Shown piece by piece: positions 34,843-46,405 of a stretch of DNA of 64,000 nucleotides. Positions within the stretch are counted from its first letter, which is position 1. Each line of letters starts with the position of its first letter. The notes under the pieces are model-generated. The model was not told the DNA's origin and made no database searches. It saw nothing but the letters and a program-made list of their open reading frames with translations. The DNA lies in assembly GCA_037126765.1 (NCBI GenBank), contig JBBCBC010000043.1:1240001-1304000 (forward strand), written 5' to 3'. A program made the translations under genes and the position numbers. The DNA comes from Stenogyne calaminthoides. Taxonomy: Eukaryota; Streptophyta; Magnoliopsida; Lamiales; Lamiaceae.

Positions 34843-36684
34843 TGTTGGGGAATTATTTGCACGGATCTATTCGGGATGAATATTTAAATACAAATTTAAT
34901 TCTAACAATTATTACTAGCATGAATTAATCCTATATTAATTCAAATAATAATTCAACAACAAATCATGCATATAAACAGTTCACATAAATCCTACGCATG
35001 CGGAATTGCTATGGGTTTACGTGAACTAACCTCTTGGAGTGGCAATGGTCTCGTCGATTAAACACACCGAAAAGCCTTCCCAAGTATTCACTAGTCCTTG
35101 CTCGACAATCCGGTGGAAGGATGCTCGCGAACAATTAACAAAAGGGAAAATAAAAAAATATTGCACCACCTTTGTGGATTTACTAATTTTTCCAGCACAT
35201 GGAATTGTCCTTGGGAATGAAAGAATCATCCCCTATTTATAGATAGGGTGGTGGTCGAAATTTTGGGAAAAACAATGTGGGAAAATCTTTTCTTGATCTC
35301 CAAGAAATCTTGAATATATCTCCTATATTCTTTTCTCCATAATTAAAATATTCCACAAAAATCCCACCTTATCTTGTTATGGCATATTTTTTGAAAATTA
35401 AGAGACAAGATTCCAAGATTTGGATCTTCTTGAATTTATGAGATATACTTGTATTTCAAGAAATACATATCTACCATAATATCTTTTCAAGAAAATCAAG
35501 AAAATCTTTATTTCCCTTAATTATCAAAAATTTCGAAAATTTCAAATATGAATAACCAAGTGGGAGATTTCTTGAATTTAATGAGATAATCTTGTATTCC
35601 AAGAATACATATCTTCATTCCATAACAAAATTCAAAGAAAATCTTTCTCCCCTTTTTATTCATATTTTTCGAAAAAAACAAGGAAAAATAGGCAACAAAA
35701 TTTATTTTATTTTTAAACACATTTTTTAGTTATTGGACTTTATGTTGGGCTACTTGGGGGGCCTTTAGGAGAATTAAGATTGGACCTTTCAATGGATCTT
35801 GAATTATCAATATTGAGCCACAATATTATTCAAGCCCATAAATATTAATTAATCCCACTACATAATTAATATTGCACTATCCATCTTAACCCATATTACA
35901 TCCAATATGGCTCCTTGCTTATTATTTCCGTGTTTAAGATTATCTAGCCCATTAATTAATTCAAGCCACCAAATAGCTTTCCATTAATTAATATCTTTTG
36001 TCCTTGTTTAAGAAATCGGTTCAACATTATTATCCATACCTAAACTAGTTCCACTTGCAAGATTTGGTATGATAAATCTTATGAACCTCCCGTGGGGGGC
36101 AAATCGAACAAGCGTGTTGCACACGATTCTCCGATAAAAATCTTAGAATCGCATGTGACCAATAATATTGCCCAAGATATAAAGTATTGAATCTCGTTGA
36201 TTCTCTACCCGTGATAAGTCAAAGCAATAGTTACCAACCACACGTGATCCTATTTAAGGGACGAAGATTAAGAAATAATCGAATCGCGAGGTCTAATTCT
36301 TCCTTGTTCGGGCTTCAAGAATTTGTCCTCCTCAGAGGTCCTATTCAAAAGGCCAATCATGCACTAGTGTAATCTCTTGGTCAAGACATGTCAATCTGAG
36401 CCTTACACTTCACCCTTTCACGATGGATTGTTCATTTCCATCTAGGTCGTGAATGGTGTACTTTTGGTTACAAGGGACTGTTAATTTAATCTTCGTGATC
36501 CGATATCACTAAATTAACTACAATGTAACACGTCTATTTATTGAACAGCTTATGCAAAGAAATATATGTAACATTCGATGATATTTAAAGCATCGATGAT
36601 AAATAATTTATTTCAAAGAAATAAGTTCGAATTCAGCTTTTGATTATACAAAGTAAAAGCATACTTTCCAGTATAATCCCAACA
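34843..36684 (-). repeat. 5' LTR of the copia element
   Basis: It is 1,842 bp with TGTTGGGG...CCCAACA ends. A minus-strand TATAAATAGGG lies at 35231-35241, the likely core promoter. Confidence 0.87.
35231..35241 (-). promoter_or_regulatory. Copia 5' LTR TATA box
   Basis: Minus-strand TATAAATAGGG is conserved at the equivalent position in the 3' LTR. The middle solo LTR has a close variant near 30516. Confidence 0.55.
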
Positions 36685-38120
36685 AATAGTGGAGGCCCAG
36701 AAAGAAGACAAGTTTCTGGAGAAAATAAGAAGCAAAATCGGAGAAGGAAAAATGAAAATTTTTTCACTAACCGACGAGGGCGCACTAGTTTATGAAGGCA
36801 GACTATATATTCCAAAAGATGAAACAATTAGAAAGGAAATTATGGAAGAAGCTCATTGTACACCCTACACGGCCCATCCAGGAGGAACAAAGATGTATCG
36901 AGACTTGAAGAAATTATTTTGGTGGAGAAACATGAAAGGAAGCATTGGAGCCTTCGTACAAAGGTGCATGACTTATCAACAAGTGAAGGACGAACACCAA
37001 CAACCGTCAGGATTACTCAAGCCACTTGAGATTCCGGAATGGAAATGGGAGCATATATCCATGGCCTTTGTGGTCAGCTTACCCAGGTCAAGCCGAGGCA
37101 ATGAAGCGGTGGGTAATTGTCGACCGCCTAACGAAATCAACACACTTTTTGCCAATTAAACTGACCTTCAGTCTAGATAAATTGGCCCAAATATACTTAG
37201 AGGAAATCATTAGACTGCATGGAGTACCCGTCTCAATAGTATCAGATAGAGACACACAATTTACATCGAAATTATGGCGAAGCCTACAGGATGCCATGGG
37301 AACTAAGCTAAATTTCAGCACTGCATTCCACCCTCAGACGGACGGGCAGTCGGAAAGAACCATTCAGACATTGGAAGACATGTTGAGAGCATGTACCCTC
37401 GATTTTGGAGGAAACTGGGAGTAATTCTTGCCCTTAGTTGAATTCGCTTACAACAATAGCTATCAAGCCACGATTGGTATGGCACCTTACGAAGCACTTT
37501 ACGGAAGAAAGTTCATATCTCCTCTATATTGGGACGAGGTTGGAGAGAGAAAAGTCTTAGGTCCCGAATTAGTAGAAGAAACTGCTAAAGTAATAAAGAA
37601 AATTAGGGAAAGAATACGGGCAGCTCAAGACAGGAAAAAGGCGTATGCGGACAAAAGACGTAAGGATCTAAAATTTGTGGTTGGAGATAAAGCGTTTTTA
37701 AAAGTATCACCAACAAAATGTATCATTCGTTTCGGAAAACGCAAAAAACTGAGACCGCGATTTATTGGACCATACGAAATACTAGAGCATGTAGGAGAGT
37801 TGGCATATAAACTAGCTCTACCGCCAGAGCTGGATGGAGTTCATAATGTATTTCACGTGTCCATGTTACGCAAGTATATTCCCGATCCGAGCCACGTAGT
37901 TAATCGAGACCTGGTAGAAATTGATAGCAAACTAACATACGAAGAAACTCCAGTGGCCATTCTCAATAAAAAGGTGCACAAACTGCGAAATCGCAATATC
38001 ATTTTAGTTAAAGTGCAATGGAACAAACATGGTCAAGAAGAGGCAACATGAGAACGAGAAGATGAAGTTTTATCCAAATACCCGAGCATTCCATATCATG
38101 ATAAAATTTAATTTCGAGGA
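36685..38120 (+). pseudogene. Tekay-like integrase and chromodomain-like tail
   Basis: This continues the pol frame from 25704 after one TSD copy. The zinc-binding domain has HCTPYTAHPGG and QRCMTYQQVK; the second Cys of the CxxC pair is Tyr, so zinc binding is lost. The core shows VIVDRLTKSTHFLP, SDRDTQFTSKLW and HPQTDGQSERTIQTLEDM, with all three acidic residues, after a frame change near 37080-37090 and with a TAA at 37422-37424. The tail has GPYEILEHVGELAYKLALP, FHVSMLRKYIPDP and HKLRNRNIILVKVQWNKHG, which resembles the chromodomain-like end of Tekay/Del elements. A TGA at 38049-38051 replaces an expected Trp codon. Confidence 0.8.
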
Positions 38121-38134
38121 TGAATTTTTTTTTT

Positions 38135-38146
38135 AGTGGGGAAGGA
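38135..38146 (+). promoter_or_regulatory. Polypurine tract of the Tekay-like element
   Basis: AGTGGGGAAGGA directly precedes the 3' LTR. Confidence 0.8.
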
Positions 38147-39466
38147 TATAACACCCCAAAATTTTATATATATATAAATATGTATATATATATATATATA
38201 TATAATTAATTAATAGATTTTACTACAAAATAAATAATTATTACACCAACATTGGTGCATGGTCATGCATGGATAATAATTAGGATTTTTGACCACTTGG
38301 TTATTAATATACATGCAAATATATAAATATATATATATATTAAATGGTTATTAGGTCTACATGATTGCATGCATGAATTATAATGCAACTTGACCACTTG
38401 CGTGTAATATATTACACATATATCCAGTAGCTAAACACTTTATAGGTATACTAGCCATATGATCCCACGTGATCATGTACCCCCTTTTCTCAAAAAAAAA
38501 AATGAATAAACAACGCTAACCTTATCAACAAGGCAATTATACCCTAGTATAGGTAGCTAGTAGAATGTAATAAAGTTAGTACTCAAATTACTATAAATAG
38601 CAATGTTTTGAGGTAGAACAACACATACATCTAAATTCAACGCTACCAAGCACAAGAAAGCTTTTGCACTTCAAAAGGTGGGGAATCACTTCAACTCTTC
38701 ATTGAGTTCTAACTTTCAGGTTATAATTGTCCTTATTAAATTTTGCTATGTATTTAGTATACATGTTAAGTCTGGATCAGTCAGTAATCTCATGTTAAGT
38801 CTGGCCCAGCCAGAATATTTCATGTTAAGTCTGGCCCAGCCAGCAATCTCATGTTAAGCCTGGCCCTGCCAGTATATTTCATGTTAAGCCTGACCCAGTC
38901 AGCAAATTCAAGTTAAGCTGAAGTCAAGAAGTACAAGTTAAGTCTGGTCTAGCCATAAATTTCATGTTAAGACTGGTACATCGCTAGTACCGTTACAAGT
39001 TCTACAAGTTTTATATTATTTACATTGGTGAATTTAATTTGTGCAATTATGAAGTTACCCCCCACTGAGTGTCTTTCACACACTCACCCCGTTTTTAATA
39101 ATTTCAGGGCAGGAGTTCGAAAGGGAGGAATGATCCAGGATGCTATGGCCAAGAAATAAAGAGATAATAATAATAAAATTTCTATTACGTTGTCTATTTT
39201 ATTTGGCAGAAAATAATTTATGGCTTGTAATTCTATGACGGGTTGTTAGCCCCGAATCACAATTCTAGAATATGTTTAATTATGATTATTATTATTTTCA
39301 CTGCAAATCTATTTGTGTTCATGATAATGATTTATTTTACAAGCCTCAAATATAATTTATTTTCTAATTCATGGAAAGAAAAATATAGAGTTCATTAATT
39401 AGTGACGTCCCAAAATAAATAGTATCAAAATTTTATATTAGTATATTAAAAATATGGGTCGTTACA
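38147..39466 (+). repeat. 3' LTR of the Tekay-like element
   Basis: It is 1,320 bp and is collinear with 19639-20968, including the minisatellite (38762-38965) and TATA box. It is followed by TSD ATTCA. Confidence 0.88.
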
Positions 39467-39471
39467 ATTCA

Positions 39472-39837
39472 CATGTTTATAAATGTAATGATATCAATTG
39501 AGAAGGGTTATGATATTAAATTATAAATATAAAAATATTAATTTCATATTGTAAATAAATTTCACCGGAGACTAACTCTTAAAGTAGATAACGATATGAT
39601 TTTACAACTCTTTCTACTTGGTCAACGATTAATCAGTCCACCAAATATACAATTGTTATAATGGATAACACCATATAATTTATGTGATTCATTAATAATA
39701 TGTTAGCTACGGTCACAAGCAGAAGAGAGGATCTCATATATTATTGATAGCATCTATGATGTATTGAATGACACTAGCTAGGCTAAATAGAAAAGCTATT
39801 TACAATCTCTAAAGGGATGTTTCTTTCGAATTTTATG
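39472..39837. other. AT-rich spacer
   Basis: There is no coding signal or repeat that I recognise. It lies between the chromovirus TSD and the hAT-like element. Confidence 0.5.
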
Positions 39838-40127
39838 TGTGCGGGTAGTGGCGGATCCAGAAATTTTAAACAAGGTATGCAAAATTATAATAATACTAAA
39901 AAAAATTAAAATATAAAACACTTCCTAAAAATACAAAAACTCGTGCGAAACGATCTCATACATGAGACGGGTCACAAATTGGCATAAATTATCACCCACC
40001 CTTTCCAAAGTGTATGTGTTACGTTGTTGCGAGACCAGAGAGAAATTTGAAAAGTAAAGAGATGGGTACGAAAAGAGAGTTAAAATCGTGGTTTTTTCAC
40101 AAGAGGGGAAACCCGATTGAGAATCGA

Positions 40128-40345
40128 GGCTCGGATCCACCTGAGCCAAAGAAGCTGAACGTAGAAACTGAGGCTCAGGATCCACCTGAGCCAAAGAAGC
40201 TGAACGAAGAAAGTGAGGCTCAGGATCCACCTGAGCCAATTTATCTGAACGAGCAAACTGAGGCTCAGGATCCACCTGAGCCAAATTATCTGAGCGAGAA
40301 TACTGAGGCTCAGATTCTACCTAAGCCAAATCTTCTGAACGGCTT
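40128..40345. repeat. 45-bp tandem repeat with hairpin in 5' LTR
   Basis: About five units each contain GGCTCAGGATCCACCTGAGC plus a final C, an 8-bp perfect inverted repeat around a 5-base loop. Unit length is a multiple of three, so one plus frame is open and reads a 15-residue repeat with AQDPPEP. The matching array in the 3' LTR is at about 45520-45735. Confidence 0.85.
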
Positions 40346-40484
40346 ATCTGAATGAATTAAGGTTTGGGCTTCACGTAAATGGGCCCAAACATTTAGAATA
40401 ATCTAGAATATCTTTTATATATTTTAGATTCTATTTTTAATTACCAAAAGAATATCCACTGTTGAGTGGACCCCAAATGTTAGT

Positions 40485-40492
40485 TATAAATA
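40485..40492 (+). promoter_or_regulatory. TATA box of the chromovirus 5' LTR
   Basis: TATAAATA follows CCCCAAATGTTAGT. The 3' LTR copy reads TACAAATA at the same place. Confidence 0.55.
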
Positions 40493-40936
40493 TGGCACTG
40501 GCCGATGAATGGGAATATCAGAAAATTTACAACTATTCTCTCTCTTCTAACTATCTCTCTTCCTATCTAATTCTCTCTCTCCCTAATTCTTCATATCTTC
40601 AAATCTTCATCTCTTACTCTCTTCCTCTATATGCAATTTACCTTCTTATTTCCAGAAAAAAATGGATTATAGTGTTGGTAGCGCTGAGATCGCTACAATT
40701 CAAGATTCAAGATCACCTCCAATACAATTCTCCAACTGAGCCTTTCGATCCCGGCAAATATCAGATTCAAGATTGCATTGAATTGGCTCCTCTCACGTTG
40801 AAAGATTATTTATCAAATAAAGTGAAGCAGTTGATTTACACCTTCTGGAGGATGCTACAATCACGAGCGAGCAACACGCTCCAAGGATCTGCAAGAATCA
40901 CACAAAAAGCTGGAATTATTAATCCAAACGGAAGCC

Positions 40937-42769
40937 ATGAAGCGGGAAGCAGTAGAAGGGAAGCTCACGGATAATATGCATGGTTTAACAACCAAGATGG
41001 ATGAGAAATTTGAGCTTATGACTAACACTTTGGCAGCTATGCAGTTACAACTGTTGAATATGGAAAAAGACAAGGGTCACAATGAAGGGCCTGCTATTTT
41101 GGGGAGTCCTAACTTTGGATCTGGTGGTGGAGGGCCTAACTACGGAACTGCTGGTGGGGGATCATCCTATCAGTATCAAGAATCTCCAAGGAGGTTAACT
41201 GATGGTACTCAATTTCACAACCCAGTACCTAAGATTGAATTCCCTAGGTTTGATGGCTCTAAACCTAGGTTATGGGTACTGAGATCCAATGGGTATTTTA
41301 AGCTTATGCCCAGTATGACTGATCAACAAAAAATCACTTTGGCTACTATCCATTTTGAGGGTAAAGCAGCACTGTGGGTTCAGAATTTCAATCAAAGAAA
41401 TGTGGAATTAACTTGGGCACAATTTTTGGTTATTCTCTCAACAAGATTTGAGGAGATTAAAGACTCTACAGTGATTTCTGAGTTTAACAAACTCAAACAA
41501 TCTGGTAGCTATGAAGATTATGTTGATAAGTATGAGGAGCTGAAAGCTTGTATGCTGGTAGTTACTGGGGATGTATTCTCAGAAACCTACTTTGTGGCAA
41601 GTTTCATTGGAGGACTTAATGAGGAGCTACAAGCTACAGTAGCCATGTTTGAACCTACCACACTTCAACATGCTATTAAATTGGGCAGGAAGCAAGATCA
41701 GGCTACTGCTGCACTAACTAAAAAACTTAAGCCCTATTCCAGGGTTTCTAATCCTAACCCTAACCTTAACCCTAACTCTAACTCTAATTTTATGCAGTGG
41801 AAGAAGGGTGATGCTACTGGGGGCCCTTCCAGTAAAGGGAAACCACCTTTTAAAATCTTATCTCCTACAGAGATGGCAGCTAGGAGGGAGAAGGGACTAT
41901 GTTACAACTGTGATGAACCTTTTGTGCATGGGCACAAATGCAAACAAAGGATTTCATACATGATTCTGGCAGAAGAAGAGGAAGATACTCAAACCTTCTC
42001 TTCTCCTACCAATGAAGGGGAGGAACAGGCTGTTTATGGGGCTGACATCATGGAAGAGGTCCAGATGACACTAAATGCTCTAAGTGGTGAAGATGGAGTT
42101 ACTACCATGAGGCTGTTTGGAGAGTTTGAACACCACAAACTCCACATTCTTATAGACTCAGGCAGCACCCTGAGTTTTATACAAAAAGCTACTGCTAAAA
42201 GGCTCAAATGCCCTCTGAGTGATGCTAAACCCATACTGGTGAAGGTTGCTAATGGGCAAAGGTTGGTCAGCTCACAACAAGTGAATCCTTTCACTTGGAA
42301 CATGCAGGGACATCAGTTCACCTACCCACTGAGGCTGTTGGAGAATGAGGGTTGTGATCTGATCCTAGGAGGAGATTGGTTAAAATTTTGCACACCCATT
42401 GAGCTTGACTATGAAAAGATGACTTTCACAGTCAACTTGCTTGGGAAGAGGGTGAAACTACAAGCACTTACTTCATCAGCTGAATGTAAGTTGATTTCTG
42501 ATGTGGGATTATACCAGATGATCCACACAGAGGCCTTTATGGAAATTAATGAGATGTATTTAATTACATCAACACCTCCTACCCACACTGAAGATGATCC
42601 TGAGTTACATAAGCTACTACTAGCTTACAAAGATATATTTGAGGAACCAGTAGAATTACCACCCGGGGAGGGGGAACACCGATTATACTCAAACCAGGGA
42701 GCATCCCTAAACAGCAGTATCCATATAGAACTTCTCACAGCCATAAGGAGGAGATTGAGAAGATTGTAA
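40937..42769 (+). pseudogene. Chromovirus gag-protease ORF
   Basis: An open frame of about 600 codons starts at ATG 40937. A charged N terminus is followed by a Gly-rich linker, then KIEFPRFDGSKPRLWVL and KAALWVQNFNQRN, the gag core (about residues 95-260). A repetitive Asn/Pro/Ser stretch is encoded by telomere-like DNA (about 41750-41790). The zinc knuckle reads CYNCDEPFVHGHKC. The aspartic protease motif is HILIDSGSTLSFIQ at about 42145-42185. This is the best-preserved retroelement ORF in the window. It shifts frame near 42690, just before RT, at GEGEHRLYSNQG, where the family has a continuous reading. Confidence 0.82.
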
Positions 42770-43940
42770 AGGATTTGCTGACTACAGGAGTAATTCAACA
42801 CAGTAAGAGCCCTTTTGCTTCACCTGTGATTTTGGTGAAGAAAAAAGGATGCCACCGGAGGCTATGTGTGGATTACAGGTACCTTAATGAACTCACAATC
42901 AAGCACAACTACCCTATTCCTATCATTGATGAGTTACTAGATGAGCTCAAGGGTGCTAAGATCTTTTCAAAGATAGATTTGAGGTCAGGGTACTTTCAAA
43001 TCCTAATGAAGAAGGAGCATAGGCAGTTGACTGCTTTCAGGACCCACAATGGTCATTATGAATTCCTAGTGATGCCATTTGGGTTGTCAATGCACCTTTA
43101 CATTTCAATCATTGATGAATCGTGTGTTCAGGGATCACTTGAGGAAATTTGTGTTGGTTTTTTTTGATGATATCCTCATTTACAGCAATGAGGAAACACA
43201 ACATTTAGTTCACTTGGAAGCAGTTTTAAGAGGGCCAATAAGTTGTTTGCTAAGAGGAGCAAATGTAGTTTTGGCCAGACTAGTGTGGAGTATTTGGGCC
43301 ACATAATTTCTAAAGATGGAGTTGCCACTGATCCAGGAAAGATTGAGTGTATGGTTCAATGGCCAAAACCACAAACCATTAAACAACTCAGGGGTTTTTT
43401 GGGATTAACAGGGTATTACAGGAAATTTGTGAAGGGATATGGTTTCATCAGCAAACCACTCACTTCCTTACTCAAGAAGGACAATTTCAAATGGAACCCT
43501 GAGGCAGACCTAGCTTTTCAGAAGTTGAAGGAAGCCATGGTGAGTGTTCCAGTGCTAGCATTGCCTGATTTCACAAAGAGATTTGTGGTGGAAACTGATG
43601 CTAGTGGGAAGGGAATTGGGGTTGTTCTCATGCAAGAAGGTAAGCCCATTGCTTACATGAGTAAGTCTTTGTGTCCAAGGAACCAAGCACTCTCGGTCTA
43701 TGAGAGGGAATTTTTGGCAGTACTAATGGCCATTGAGAAGTGGAAACACTACTTGCAGGGGCAGAAGTTCACTATAAAGACTGACCAACAATCTTTGAAA
43801 CACCTTCTGGACCAGAAGGTGGTAACCCCACTACAACAAAGATGGATTACTAAGTTGCTGGGTCTTGACTATGAGATTCTGTATAAAAAGGGGAGTGAGA
43901 ACAGTGCAGCTGATGCATTATCCAGGAAGGAGAACAGTTG
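42770..43940 (+). pseudogene. Chromovirus RT and RNase H
   Basis: RT begins with FASPVILVKKKGCHRRLCVD and KIDLRSGYFQILMKKEHRQL. A frame change near 43100 precedes VLVFFDDILIYSNEE (catalytic FFDD), and another near 43230-43245 precedes RSKCSFGQTSVEYLGHII. RNase H then follows open: RFVVETDASGKGIGVVLMQE and FTIKTDQQSLKHLLDQ. At least two frameshifts make it defective. Confidence 0.82.
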
Positions 43941-45416
43941 TTCTGCTATTTCTACAATGGTCCCAACTTGGTTGGATCAGGTCCTGCTAAGTTACACTGA
44001 TGATGGTTACATTAAGGAAATCATCAAAGCCAAAGGTACTGATCCTAATACTTATCCCTTAATTCAGTTCACTAATGGCATTATGAGATATAAGAAGAGG
44101 CTGGTTGTGGGTAGCAATAGTGGATTAAGAGATTTAATCCTTTCTGAAATGCACTCCACACCCTATGGAGGGCATTCTGGGGTTACAGGAACTTATCAGA
44201 GGCTTAAAATGATGTTTTTTTGGCCTAATATAAAAAATGATGTGTTGATGTGGGCCAAGAAGTGTGAAGTATGTGCCAGAAATAAGTCAAGCTCGGGTTT
44301 ATACCCTGGTCTCCTACAACCCTTACCCATACCAGACCAAGCATGGTCACATATCTCTATGGATTTCATAGAGGGGCTTTCTAATTCTTGGGGAAAGAAT
44401 GTGATATGGGTAATAGTGGACAGATTCACTAAATACTCACATTTCATAGCCCTATTACATCCATATACTGCTACATCTTTAGCTAAGGTGTTTTTGGATG
44501 TTATCTATAAGCTGCATGGGTTACCCGCTAGTATAGTGAGTGATAGGGACAAAATATTTACTAGTTGTTTTTTGAAGGAACTATTTAAGTTGGTAGAACT
44601 CATCTACGCACCTAAGCTCATCTTATCACCCCAACTCGATGGATGATGAAAGGGTGAATCAATGTTTGGAACAAAGATTTTGAGGTGTTTAGTAAGTGAC
44701 AACCCTAAGCGGTGGTTGAAGTGGCTACCCATGGCGTAATCTTTTGTACAACACAAATTATCATTCAAGCACGAAAATGACACCCTTTGAGGCTCTCTAC
44801 GGATATACTCCTACAGGATCACTTATGGGCCATATCCGGATTCAACAAATGAGGAGGTTCTGAGATCGCTTTGCTCACGAACAAAGACATCATACAAACA
44901 AGTCAAGGCTAATTTAGTCAAAGCACGTAATCGCATGAAGGTACAAGCCACATAGGCAAGAGAGGGTTTTCGAGGTAGGTGACCAAGTTTTTTCTCAAAC
45001 TTCAACCCTTTCGCAAATTCCATTCAATACCGAAAAGAATTTGAAGTTATCATCAAAATACTTTGGTCCCTATACAATCCGCAGCGGTAGGGAGTGTGGC
45101 TTACAAATTAGATCTACCAATTGGGTCAAAGATTCACCCCTGCCTTCCATGTTTCGCTACTCAAGAAACACATAGGGTTAAGTATGTACCTTCACGAGTC
45201 TTCCGGATGTTGATAAGAACGGCCTTTTCGCGATCCAACCTTACTATGTCACAGAGCGACTTTCGACACCGAAAGCGGAAAGGAGAAAGATCGTTCGTGG
45301 TCTATTGGGTTACCAAGATTGGAAAATCGATTCATGGGAAGATACCGCCTTTTGTTCTCGCGAAATTTTCCTACATTCCATCCTTGGGGACAAGGATCTT
45401 TCGTTAGAGGGTGTAT
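43941..45416 (+). pseudogene. Chromovirus integrase and decayed chromodomain
   Basis: The zinc-binding domain has HSTPYGGHSG and KKCEVCARNKSSSG with HHCC intact. The core has WVIVDRFTKYSHFIA and SIVSDRDKIFTS. From about 44590 the reading is broken by many short indels around the site of the third catalytic residue; only fragments such as MTPFEALYGYTP (in frame near 44780) are recognisable. At 45330-45400, FVLAKFPTFHPWGQG-type remnants identify the chromodomain end next to the 3' LTR. The integrase is inactive. Confidence 0.72.
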
Positions 45417-46101
45417 TGTTGCGAGACCAGATGGAAATTTGAAAAGTAAAGAGATGGGTACGAAAAGAGAGTTAAAATCAGGGTTTCTTTCGTCAGTAGG
45501 AAACCTGATTGAGAAATCTGAGGCTCAGGATCCACCTGAGCCAAAGAAGCTGAACGTAGAAACTGAGGCTCAGGATCCACCTGAGCCAAAGAAGTTCTAA
45601 CGAAGAACCGGGCTCGGGATCCACCCGAGCCAATTTATCTCGAACGAAAAAAATCGAGGCTCAGGATCCACCTGAGCCAAATTATCTGAGCGAGAATACT
45701 GAGGCTCAGATTCTACCTGAGTCAAATCTTCTGAACGGCTTATCTGAATGAATTAAGGTTTGGGCTTCACGTAAATGGACCCAAACATTTAGAATAATCT
45801 AGAATATCCTTTATATATTTTAGATTCTGTTTTTAATTACCAAAAGAATATCCACTGTTGAGTGGACCCCAAATGTTAGTTACAAATATGGCACTGGCCG
45901 ATGAATGAGAATATCAGAAATTTGCAGTACTCTCTCTCTTCTAACTACCTCTCCCCCTATCTAATTATCTCTCTCCCTAATTCTTCATATCTTCAAATCT
46001 TCATATCTTGTTCTTCAAGCAATTTATATTATCTGCATTATTATTCCAGAAAACCTCAAAAAACATATTACAATCATTCTGAAAATATCAAAAACGTAAC
46101 A
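45417..46101 (+). repeat. 3' LTR of the 6.1-kb chromovirus
   Basis: It is 685 bp and ends CGTAACA next to TSD TACGT. Its middle repeat unit reads GGCTCGGGATCCACCCGAGC, a paired change that keeps the hairpin. Confidence 0.85.
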
Positions 46102-46205
46102 TACGTCTCACCATGAGACAGTTTTATGCAAGTGTTACTCCCTAAAAAAATTACAAACAAAATATAAACAGTCGAAAATTTGAAAACATACAATATTAAA
46201 TAGAA

Positions 46206-46405
46206 TGAGTCTCTTGTGCACTAGGTGTATAATGCACTCCATAGTGTATTTAAAAAAACATACAACTTATTATACTGAAAGATGCAACATGTGTTCATAA
46301 AATAAATTGAAAGTTTTAATATAACAAATTATATATTTTTGTGCAATAAATTATATTCTCTAAAATACGTTATGAAATGCACAATGCACTTAATAAATAC
46401 AAGAC
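46206..46405. repeat. Fold-back MITE, copy 2
   Basis: It starts GAGTCTCTTGTGCACT and ends with AAAATACGTTATGAAATGCA followed by CAATGCAC. It has the same structure as the copy at 50583. Confidence 0.6.

Larger units (their letters stand above)
25705..36684 (-). mobile_element. Ty1/copia LTR retrotransposon nested in the Tekay-like pol
   Basis: The outer LTRs (25705-27551 and 34843-36684) share TGTTGGGGAATTATTTGCAC at the left end and ATAATCCCAACA at the right end. The perfect TSD AATAG lies at 25700-25704 and 36685-36689. Coding blocks run on the minus strand in copia order: gag, protease, integrase, RT, RNase H. So the right LTR is the 5' one. A third, middle LTR (30016-31977) has its own TSD and is a later solo insertion. 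Gag is badly decayed, so the element is defective. Confidence 0.9.
19639..39466 (+). mobile_element. Ty3/gypsy Tekay/Del-like chromovirus, carrying a nested copia
   Basis: LTRs at 19639-20968 and 38147-39466 begin TATAACACCCC (ancestrally probably TGTAACACCCC) and end in ATTACA or GTTACA. The perfect TSD ATTCA lies at 19634-19638 and 39467-39471. An initiator-tRNA-Met type PBS follows the 5' LTR and a purine tract precedes the 3' LTR. Gag, protease, RT, RNase H, integrase and a chromodomain-like tail run on the plus strand. Pol is split at 25704/36685 by the copia element. Without that insertion it is about 8.8 kb. Several stops and key-residue losses make it inactive. Confidence 0.9.
40025..40665 (+). 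repeat. 5' LTR of the 6.1-kb chromovirus (right end approximate)
   Basis: It matches 45417 onward, including five 45-bp repeat units and a TATA box at 40485-40492. The last roughly 60 bases of the 3' LTR have no clear counterpart, so the right border is uncertain. Confidence 0.7.
40025..46101 (+). mobile_element. Ty3/gypsy chromovirus, 6.1 kb, TSD TACGT
   Basis: LTRs start TGTTGCGAGACC (40025 and 45417). The 3' LTR ends CGTAACA at 46101. TACGT flanks the element at 40020-40024 and 46102-46106. Gag, protease, RT, RNase H, integrase and a decayed chromodomain run on the plus strand. The first 3.7 kb of coding sequence is well preserved except around RT. From about 44590 the sequence is dense in small indels. 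Confidence 0.85.

Noticed and set aside
30016..36684. Second complete copia element between the middle and right LTRs
   Set aside because: The middle LTR has its own TAGTC duplication and interrupts an integrase frame that continues on both sides, so it is a solo LTR inside one element.
40014..40355. 113-codon repetitive open frame with AQDPPEP units
   Set aside because: It lies wholly in the LTR upstream of its TATA box and repeats because the DNA repeats. There is no evidence that it is translated.
41750..41790. Telomere-like CCTAACCCTAACC repeats
   Set aside because: They lie inside an open gag frame encoding an Asn/Pro/Ser stretch, are short and degenerate, and are not the usual plant CCCTAAA repeat. 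They are a low-complexity codon run, not an interstitial telomere.
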